From contig JACREW010000004.1 in assembly GCA_016212685.1 (NCBI GenBank), forward strand, positions 1 to 6,724: a stretch of 6,724 nt of DNA, given 5' to 3'. A program made the translations under genes and the position numbers. The stretch comes from Nitrospirota bacterium (GTDB lineage Bacteria > Nitrospirota > Thermodesulfovibrionia > Thermodesulfovibrionales > Dissulfurispiraceae). Below the pieces are notes generated by a model. It ran no database searches. It had not been told where the DNA came from and saw nothing but the letters and a program-made list of their open reading frames with translations. This document shows positions 1 through 5,584 of this stretch, one piece after another (within the stretch, counting starts at the first letter, position 1; each line of letters starts with the position of its first letter).

Positions 1-1
1 A

Positions 2-37
2 GTGGCTGAGATCAGAAAGTGGAGAGAAACACGATGA
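2..37 (+). CDS. C-terminal end of a probable VapB-like antitoxin (5' partial)
   Basis: An open frame enters from the left edge and reads VAEIRKWRETR before a TGA at 35-37. That stop overlaps the ATG of the next reading frame (34-36) as ATGA, the usual junction between antitoxin and toxin in vapBC operons. A short charged tail of the type 'AEIRKWRETR' is typical of the toxin-facing end of small antitoxins. Only 11 codons are visible, so the assignment rests mainly on the 4-bp overlap with a recognisable VapC start. It could instead be the end of another small gene. Confidence 0.4.
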   Translation: MAEIRKWRETR

Positions 38-180
38 GAATTTTAGATACATCTGTAATCTACAAATGGTATATAGAGGAGGCAAACACTGCAAAGGCTC
101 TCTTGTTGCGTGATGATTTTGTAAGGAGAGGGGTAGAAAATAACAAGCAGAGGATACCATGTCAGAAATTATTAGATTGA
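34..180 (+). pseudogene. Truncated VapC-like PIN-domain toxin remnant
   Basis: Translation from ATG 34 begins MRILDTSVIYKWYIEE and continues through ALLLRDDFV. This is the N-terminus of VapC-family PIN ribonucleases: the hydrophobic first beta strand followed by the conserved acidic residue (D5 in LDTS) that helps bind the catalytic metal, then helix 1. Family members are about 125-140 residues; this frame stops after 48. PIN similarity appears to end near residue 35 (base ~138). The last ~13 codons are unrelated and read out of frame into the following fumarase gene (overlap 159-180). The downstream PIN acidic residues are absent, so no nuclease activity is expected. The likely history is a deletion that removed about three quarters of the toxin and joined the rest to DNA upstream of the fumarase beta gene. 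Confidence 0.68.
149..154 (+). promoter_or_regulatory. Ribosome binding site of the fumarase beta gene
   Basis: AGAGGA lies 4 bases before ATG 159. It supports that start even though the gene overlaps the dead toxin frame. The site lies just past the point where PIN similarity ends, so the intact ribosome binding site probably came with the fumarase gene. Confidence 0.6.
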
Positions 181-716
181 CAACGGCTCTTACGGATGAG
201 GTTGTAGGGAAGTTAAAAATCGGGGATCAGGTTTTCATAACCGGGACACTCTACACTGCCAGGGATGCTGCACACAAGAGGCTTGTGGATCTTTTGGATA
301 ATGGGAAGGAACTTCCCTTTGATATAAGAGGGCAGATTATTTATTATGTAGGGCCTGCGCCTGCAAGACCGGGCTATGTAACGGGACCTGCCGGTCCCAC
401 TACCAGCGGAAGAATGGATCCCTATGCGCCACGATTAATGGCAGCAGGGATGAAGGGGATGATTGGGAAAGGCAGCAGGTCAAAGGATGTTATCGAGGCA
501 ATGAAAAAATACAAGTGCGTATACTTTGCTGCCATCGGCGGCGCTGCGGCGTTGATTGCAAGGAGCATAAAAAAGGTTGAAATTATAGCGTATGAAGATT
601 TAGGCACCGAGGCGGTAAGACGGATGGAGGTTGAGGATTTTCAAGTAATCGTGGTGAATGACATTTACGGAAACGACCTCTATCAGGAGGGGATGAAGAA
701 ATTTGCTCATGAATAA
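159..716 (+). CDS. Class I fumarate hydratase, beta (C-terminal domain) subunit
   Basis: This 185-residue protein matches the beta subunit of two-subunit, [4Fe-4S]-dependent class I fumarases, which with the alpha subunit interconvert fumarate and L-malate in the cytosolic TCA cycle. Family landmarks are visible: TARDAAHKR at 33-41, the GPTTSGRMDPYAPR block at 79-92, GMIGKGSRS at 100-108 and AAIGGAAAL at 124-132. From memory of the Leishmania class I enzyme, R35, T81 and R85 correspond to its substrate-binding Arg, Thr and Arg (spacing of 46 and 4 residues agrees), with K104 near the catalytic Lys. The iron-sulfur cluster is held by the alpha subunit, which is not in the window; a toxin remnant lies where it is often found. 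L-tartrate dehydratase beta (TtdB) is a close relative and cannot be excluded. The stop overlaps the next gene by 8 bp. Confidence 0.93.
   Translation: MSEIIRLTTALTDEVVGKLKIGDQVFITGTLYTARDAAHKRLVDLLDNGKELPFDIRGQIIYYVGPAPARPGYVTGPAGPTTSGRMDPYAPRLMAAGMKGMIGKGSRSKDVIEAMKKYKCVYFAAIGGAAALIARSIKKVEIIAYEDLGTEAVRRMEVEDFQVIVVNDIYGNDLYQEGMKKFAHE
685..692 (+). promoter_or_regulatory. Shine-Dalgarno-like AGGAGGGG before the TolC-family gene
   Basis: AGGAGGGG inside the end of the fumarase gene is the only strong ribosome binding site near this junction. It lies 10 bases before TTG 703 and 16 before ATG 709. The first spacing is workable; the second is long unless the start is reached by coupling from the fumarase stop at 714-716. 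The two candidate starts differ by only two residues. Confidence 0.45.
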
Positions 717-885
717 TCCGGAAACCTATATTATCCGTATCTATCGTCGTGAAAAGAGAGAGACGGAAAAAATTATCGGCACTGTTGAGGATATAGGCGA
801 TAATCCGGAGAAAAGAAAGTTCGGCAACATGGAGGATCTCTGCGAAATTTTGAGCAAAGGGAGTGAAATAAAAAAAGAAAAAGAA
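709..885 (+). other. Short N-terminal domain fused in frame upstream of the TolC signal peptide
   Basis: This segment encodes about 50 residues (TYIIRIYRREKRETEKIIG near the start, MEDLCEIL near the end) and a charged linker. The pattern is strand (YIIRIYRRE), strand (KIIGTVEDI), then a helix beginning FGNMEDLCEIL. It resembles short stand-alone hypothetical proteins that I recall from Nitrospirota and Desulfobacterota with the form 'YIVRIYRR...IVG.VE......F...eELW.IL'; no function is known to me. It has no hydrophobic stretch and should be cytosolic. It either is a separate small gene that lost its stop codon and fused to the TolC gene, or is read as one polypeptide with it. Confidence 0.5.
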
Positions 886-2478
886 AATTTGCCTATGAGG
901 ATTTGCCTTTTCTTTATATTGTTATTATTTGTCATGGATACTTCCGTCATTTTTTCTCAAGAGACAGAACTTTTGCCTTTAAAAAATCAAGACGCAGCTC
1001 ATAATAATCTAACGGCAGAAAATCTTAAGCTGTCCTTAAAAGACGCCATTTTGTTTGCATTACAGAACAATTTCGAGCTGAAGATAGTGAAGCTGGACAC
1101 TTTAAGCTCCGGCGCCGATATACAAAAAGAAGAAGGTATATATGACCCGTTTTTTTCCATAGGGGCAACCGCCAAACAATCGAAAGAAAAGATAGACAGC
1201 AGAACAGCAGCCAGTCTCGGAGATTTTGCTGCCGACGCCGACGCAAAATCGTCCGACAAGGGAATAAAAACATCATTGGAAAAAAGATTTCCAACAGGAA
1301 CGGCAGCATCGCTGTCTTACGAGCATTCGGAAAATACACAGGGCATAACGGCATCGGCATTTAATGTAAAAAATCCCGATTTATATAAATCTTCCGTTAA
1401 GCTCCAGTTGGAGCAGAGTTTGTTAAAAAACTTAGGGGCGGATATAGGAACCGCAAAGATACAGGTCGCACGGAAAAAATCCGAAATAGCAAGCTCTGTT
1501 TACGAAGGGGGTATCGTTGACCTTATATATCAGGTTCAAATTGCCTATTGGGATTTGGTAGAGGCAATCGAGGCATTAAAAGTTCGCAGGCAGTCGGTAT
1601 CTCTGGCAAAGGAGGTTCTATCGAAAAAACAGCTTGAAGTTACTCTCGGCGCATTTCCGAGCATTTATCTGATAGAAATCGAAGCGGATATTATCGCCCG
1701 CGAGTCGGATGTAATACAGGCTGAAAAGGTTTTACAGGAGATAGAATCGAGGTTTAAAAAAATAGCAAGAATGCCTCTTGAATCTCAAATAGAGCTGCAG
1801 CAGCGTATCGTTCCGACAGAAGGGCTGGAGTTTAAGGAGCAACAATTCGATTACGGGAATTCGTTAGAGCAGGCATTAAAGAACAGGCAGGACTATCTGT
1901 CTGCGATACATAATATAACCGTTCAGAAAACGATAAGCAGTTTTACCGAAAATCAAATCTTGCCGGATCTCAGATTATCTACATCCCTTAGCTTTAATAA
2001 TCCCGATACAACCTATCTCCCGTTTAACAGGAGCGATCGTCATGTATGGGAAATCGGAATAACCCTGTCCGTTCCCCTCGATAATAACACTGCCATGGCA
2101 GAGCATACAAAGGCGGCTCTCGAGCTCGAAAAAAACAAGCTCGCCTTGCAGCAAAAGGCGCACGATATAAAAAACGAGCTTATAACTGCAATCAACGATG
2201 TTGATAACAATATAAAGATCGTCGAATCAAGCGGGAAAAGCGTAGCCTTTCAGGAAAAATCATTAGATGCAGAATGGAAAAAACTGCAGTCAGGCATATC
2301 GAAGATAAGCGACTACATATACAAACAAAATTTACTGATACAGACAAAGATGCTGCATATAAGCAATAATATCTCCTATCAAAAATCAATAGCTGCTTTA
2401 TATAAGGCAATGGGGATTATCCCTCCCCGCTTTGGCATCGAAGCGGAAAAAGATAAACAGGGAGGCTCTAATGGTTAA
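709..2478 (+). CDS. TolC-family outer-membrane channel with a short domain ahead of its signal peptide
   Basis: This is the outer-membrane component of a type I secretion system. From ATG 709 it has 589 residues. Residues 1-50 form a small soluble domain starting MNNPETYIIRIYRRE, and 51-62 are a Lys/Glu-rich linker. At M63 a classic signal peptide begins (MRIC, then a hydrophobic core LFFILLLFV, likely cut near IFS|QE around 83-84). Two outer-membrane-efflux (OEP) repeats follow: the first from about 106 (LSLKDAILFALQNNFEL) to about 345, the second from about 383 (NSLEQALKNRQDYLSAI) to about 575. Each has the long helices and strand segments of TolC; near the end SGISKISDYIYKQNLLIQ (528-545) is the usual second-repeat helix. 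From M63 the protein has 527 residues, normal for the family. ATG 895 (M63) has only a poor ribosome binding site, so it is unclear which start makes the exported protein. The stop overlaps the ABC gene by 8 bp. Confidence 0.9.
   Translation: MNNPETYIIRIYRREKRETEKIIGTVEDIGDNPEKRKFGNMEDLCEILSKGSEIKKEKENLPMRICLFFILLLFVMDTSVIFSQETELLPLKNQDAAHNNLTAENLKLSLKDAILFALQNNFELKIVKLDTLSSGADIQKEEGIYDPFFSIGATAKQSKEKIDSRTAASLGDFAADADAKSSDKGIKTSLEKRFPTGTAASLSYEHSENTQGITASAFNVKNPDLYKSSVKLQLEQSLLKNLGADIGTAKIQVARKKSEIASSVYEGGIVDLIYQVQIAYWDLVEAIEALKVRRQSVSLAKEVLSKKQLEVTLGAFPSIYLIEIEADIIARESDVIQAEKVLQEIESRFKKIARMPLESQIELQQRIVPTEGLEFKEQQFDYGNSLEQALKNRQDYLSAIHNITVQKTISSFTENQILPDLRLSTSLSFNNPDTTYLPFNRSDRHVWEIGITLSVPLDNNTAMAEHTKAALELEKNKLALQQKAHDIKNELITAINDVDNNIKIVESSGKSVAFQEKSLDAEWKKLQSGISKISDYIYKQNLLIQTKMLHISNNISYQKSIAALYKAMGIIPPRFGIEAEKDKQGGSNG
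2459..2465 (+). promoter_or_regulatory. Ribosome binding site of the ABC exporter gene
   Basis: AGGGAGG sits 5 bases before ATG 2471, inside the last codons of the TolC-family gene. It decides the start: the longer reading from TTG 2432 has no such site and only adds a basic stretch (MASKRKK) without similarity to the domain that follows. Confidence 0.85.
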
Positions 2479-5400
2479 TTACGAACTGAAAAAGGTATTA
2501 GAAGATATTCCGTTTTTCTCTTTTCTCGAAGAGAATTTATTGGCCGAGATTGCAGGCTGCTTTGAGTTTAAGACTTACGGACTTGGCGAAACCGTGCTTA
2601 AAAGCGGCGATATGGTCGAATTTTTTTATATCGTATTCAACGGGCGAGCCAGGCTGATCGATGCCGATCCGGCAGGCAAGGAGATTATTCTTAAAACATT
2701 TAATAAGGGGGATTTTTTTGGAGAAGAGTCCCTCTTTAAAGAGGAAAAGGCGAATAATACCATCCGCGCAGCCTCCGATCTCGTAACTGCCAAACTCCCC
2801 AAAAAGGACTTTATACGGCTTACCCAGGCGAACAAACAGATAGGCGAGTATATAGAGACATACACGGCAAACCAGTCAATCCAGACATTTTTAAGAAAAT
2901 TCAGTATCTTCGGCTCGTTAAGCGGGAAAGAGGTCTCCCACTGGCTCAAATTATTGATGCAAGAGCCTGTATTTAAAACCGGCGGCTTCGTCTTCAGAGA
3001 GGGGGATAGAGGGGATAAGTTTTACATCATCGTCTCCGGAAATGCGGAGGTTATTAGAAACATCGAGGGTGAGGATAAGGTCGTAAATAAATTGGAGGCA
3101 GGGCAGTTTTTCGGCGAGATGGCGCTGATAACGGAACAACCGAGGCTTGCAGGCATACGGGCAAGCAGCGAATTGAAGCTTGTCTCTATAAGTAAAGAGC
3201 ATTTTAAGGTAATGATAGGCAAGTATCCCGAGCTTAATGAAAAAATTAATAATGTAATCTCGATGTATCAACTGGAAAAATCGAAAATCGCCGGTGACCT
3301 CGCTTCAAAAAAACAGGAGATAAGAACCATACCGCTGCCGTCCGAATTAAGAGAAAAAGAGCAGGAAAAAACAGGGGAGATTAAAGAGGAATATATTCCC
3401 CGAAAGAAAGGGATCGGCATACTGGGAAGAAAAAGATTCCCCCTGGTAAAACAGTATGATCAAACCGACTGTGGCGCTGCATGTCTAACCATGATATGCA
3501 AATATTACGGTAAAAATGTAAGCCTGACCGGCATACGGGATATGGCGAATGTCAATCAGCAGGGCGCCTCTCTTTTAAGTATCGCCCATGCGGCAGAACA
3601 ACTCGGATTCGTTACCAAGGCGGTCAAGACCACTTATGATCGTCTCCTTCAAACAAAGCTCCCTGCCATACTCCACTGGGAAGGATACCACTACATTATA
3701 GTATACGATATCAATAAAAAGGCGATAAAGATCGCGGATCCGGGAATGGGCTTTCGCACCCTCAAAAGAAAAGAGTTTGTCGAAGGATGGACAGGCTATG
3801 CAATGACTTTGGAGCCTACCAAAAAAATAGAGGATATAGAAGAAACAAAGTCGTCCTTACAGCGTTTTATCTCGTTTGTAATGCCTTATAAATGGCTACT
3901 TATGGAGGTAGTGCTTTTATCTCTCCTTATAACCCTCTTTGGCCTGGCGTCCCCTATCTTTACCCAATTGATAGTTGACGATGTCGTGGTGCATCAGAAT
4001 ACCTATCTCTTAAATACCATACTTATCGGCATGCTTGTTATTGCAATATTTACCACCCTATCATCTGCGCTCCGCTCCTATTTAATCGTTCACATTGGAA
4101 ACAAAATCGAGCTTGCCATGCTCGGACAATTTTACAAGCATATCCTGTCCCTTCCCATGCACTTCTTCGGGGTAAGGAAGGTAGGGGATATACTCACCCG
4201 TTTTTCGGAGAGCAATAAGATTAAGGATCTGCTCACAGGAAACAGCGTAAGCATCTTCATAGATTTTATAATGCTCATCGTCTATTTAATAGTGATGTTT
4301 AATTACAGCGCGAAATTGAGCGCCGTTGTATTGATGTTCAGCCTCCTGTTCGGCGTGCTCACGCTCATTTTTAACCCGATATTCAAAAAGATGAGCATAA
4401 AGAACTTTGTAAACGAAGCCTCCTCGGAATCCTACTTAGTTGAATCCATAAGCGGCGTCGGCACTTTGAAATCCACTGTTTCGGAGATAACCGCAAGATG
4501 GAAATGGGAGGGTCTATTTTCAAAGTCCCTGAAAAGCAGGTTTAAATTCGCAATGGCGACGGCTTATGCGGAGTCGCTTGGCGAGTTGTTACAGACCCTG
4601 AGCACAATGGTATTGCTCTGGTATGGGGCGCATACGGTCATAAAGGGAGAGCTTACCATAGGACAACTAATGGCTTTCAATAGTGTAGTAGGAATGGTCA
4701 TGGGGCCTATAAATAAACTATTCGGTATGTGCAATGAATTACAGGCTGCCAGAATATCCGCCGACCGTCTCAACGATATATATGACATCAAGCCGGAGGA
4801 AGACCCCCGCCTCGATAATCTCATCCACCTGCCGCGGATACGCGGACACATCAGGTTCGACAATGTATCCTTTGCATACTCAAAGGCGGACAGGCTGATA
4901 CTGAGCAATATCTCATTTGAGGCATTCCCCGGTCAGACTATTGCAATCGTCGGAAGAAGCGGCAGCGGGAAGACAACTATCGTAAACCTTTTAACGAAAT
5001 TTTATGCGCCTGCCGACGGCAGAATCTTTATAGATAACTATGACACGACCCAGATAAGCGCAGGTTCTCTCAGGAGGCAGATGGGAATAGTATTGCAGGA
5101 GAACTTCTTGTTTAACGGAACGATAAAAGAGAATATTTTAACGGGCAGCCCGGACGCCCCCTACAGCGCTGTTATCGAGGCGGCGACAATGGCTGCTGCG
5201 CACGACTTCATTTTAAGTCTGCCTATGGGATACAACACGCCTATAGGTGAGAGGGGTGTGGGGCTTTCGGGCGGACAAAAGCAGCGTATTGTTATTGCAA
5301 GGGCATTAATCGCCAATCCGAGGATTCTCATCTTCGATGAGGCGACAAGCGCCCTGGATAACGAATCCGAGAGGGCGATACAGAACAATCTTGCGGCAAT

Positions 5401-5575
5401 TACTAAAGACAGAACTACTTTTATTATCGCCCATCGCCTGAGCACGGTTAGGAATGCCGATAAAATAATAGTCATGGACCAGGGAATCGTCATAGAGACA
5501 GGGTCTCATGACGATCTGATAAAAAAGAGAGGGTTATATTTCCATCTTACGAGTCAATCGTTATCCCTTTCATAG
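2471..5575 (+). CDS. C39-peptidase ABC exporter with two N-terminal cyclic-nucleotide-binding-type domains (HetC-like layout)
   Basis: This 1034-residue inner-membrane protein should cleave a leader and export the substrate with ATP. CNBD-type domain 1 spans about 14-120 (FFGEESLF at 82-89) and domain 2 about 143-255 (FFGEMALITEQPR at 213-225). A charged linker (about 265-322) leads to a C39 peptidase (about 323-450). The triad looks intact: Cys334 in QTDCGAACL, His407 in GYHYII, Asp423 in IADPG, with the oxyanion Gln328 six residues before the Cys. Six membrane segments fall near 475-496, 513-537, 592-612, 615-635, 698-720 and 726-748. The ATPase domain has Walker A GRSGSGKTT (828-836), Q-loop Gln876, signature LSGGQ (932-936), Walker B ILIFDEATS (952-960, Glu957) and H-loop His988, all intact. 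An active C39 domain implies substrates with double-glycine-type leaders and sets it apart from HlyB/RTX exporters. Order and size resemble cyanobacterial HetC (about 1044 residues). Domain 1 lacks the phosphate-binding Arg (Ala94 there); domain 2 has it (Arg225). Confidence 0.95.
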   Translation: MVNYELKKVLEDIPFFSFLEENLLAEIAGCFEFKTYGLGETVLKSGDMVEFFYIVFNGRARLIDADPAGKEIILKTFNKGDFFGEESLFKEEKANNTIRAASDLVTAKLPKKDFIRLTQANKQIGEYIETYTANQSIQTFLRKFSIFGSLSGKEVSHWLKLLMQEPVFKTGGFVFREGDRGDKFYIIVSGNAEVIRNIEGEDKVVNKLEAGQFFGEMALITEQPRLAGIRASSELKLVSISKEHFKVMIGKYPELNEKINNVISMYQLEKSKIAGDLASKKQEIRTIPLPSELREKEQEKTGEIKEEYIPRKKGIGILGRKRFPLVKQYDQTDCGAACLTMICKYYGKNVSLTGIRDMANVNQQGASLLSIAHAAEQLGFVTKAVKTTYDRLLQTKLPAILHWEGYHYIIVYDINKKAIKIADPGMGFRTLKRKEFVEGWTGYAMTLEPTKKIEDIEETKSSLQRFISFVMPYKWLLMEVVLLSLLITLFGLASPIFTQLIVDDVVVHQNTYLLNTILIGMLVIAIFTTLSSALRSYLIVHIGNKIELAMLGQFYKHILSLPMHFFGVRKVGDILTRFSESNKIKDLLTGNSVSIFIDFIMLIVYLIVMFNYSAKLSAVVLMFSLLFGVLTLIFNPIFKKMSIKNFVNEASSESYLVESISGVGTLKSTVSEITARWKWEGLFSKSLKSRFKFAMATAYAESLGELLQTLSTMVLLWYGAHTVIKGELTIGQLMAFNSVVGMVMGPINKLFGMCNELQAARISADRLNDIYDIKPEEDPRLDNLIHLPRIRGHIRFDNVSFAYSKADRLILSNISFEAFPGQTIAIVGRSGSGKTTIVNLLTKFYAPADGRIFIDNYDTTQISAGSLRRQMGIVLQENFLFNGTIKENILTGSPDAPYSAVIEAATMAAAHDFILSLPMGYNTPIGERGVGLSGGQKQRIVIARALIANPRILIFDEATSALDNESERAIQNNLAAITKDRTTFIIAHRLSTVRNADKIIVMDQGIVIETGSHDDLIKKRGLYFHLTSQSLSLS

Positions 5576-5577
5576 GA
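5574..5577 (+). promoter_or_regulatory. Ribosome binding site of the HlyD-family gene
   Basis: AGGA overlaps the TAG stop of the ABC gene and lies 7 bases before ATG 5585. An in-frame TAG at 5573-5575 rules out any earlier start for the HlyD-family frame. Confidence 0.55.
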
Positions 5578-5584
5578 AAATAAA

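Noticed and set aside
98..135. Possible promoter (TTGTTG with a loose AT-rich -10) ahead of the fumarase gene
   Set aside because: The match is weak, and the bases are explained by the toxin remnant's coding sequence. No convincing -10 at proper spacing was found.
422..607. Reverse-strand open frames inside the fumarase, TolC, ABC and HlyD genes
   Set aside because: They lie within well-supported genes, show no family motifs and look like by-products of the coding frames on the + strand.
703..708. TTG 703 as start of the TolC-family gene, two residues earlier than ATG 709
   Set aside because: It has better spacing from AGGAGGGG (10 bases) and stays possible, but ATG 709 is the stronger codon and lies on the fumarase stop in the same 8-bp pattern as the next junction. 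The difference is two residues.
2432..2470. Longer ABC protein starting at TTG 2432
   Set aside because: No ribosome binding site precedes it, and the strong AGGGAGG at 2459-2465 points to ATG 2471.
2471..3260. CNBD-type domains as a separate CRP/FNR-type transcription regulator
   Set aside because: No helix-turn-helix follows either domain, and the frame continues without a stop into the C39 peptidase and ABC transporter.
3400..3830. C39-like domain as an inactive domain of the HlyB/RTX kind
   Set aside because: The catalytic Cys is present (DCGAAC), and His407 and Asp423 have the 16-residue spacing known from active C39 domains such as ComA.
5576..5584. Terminator between the ABC and HlyD genes
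   Set aside because: The gap is only 9 bases with no inverted repeat; the genes look co-transcribed.
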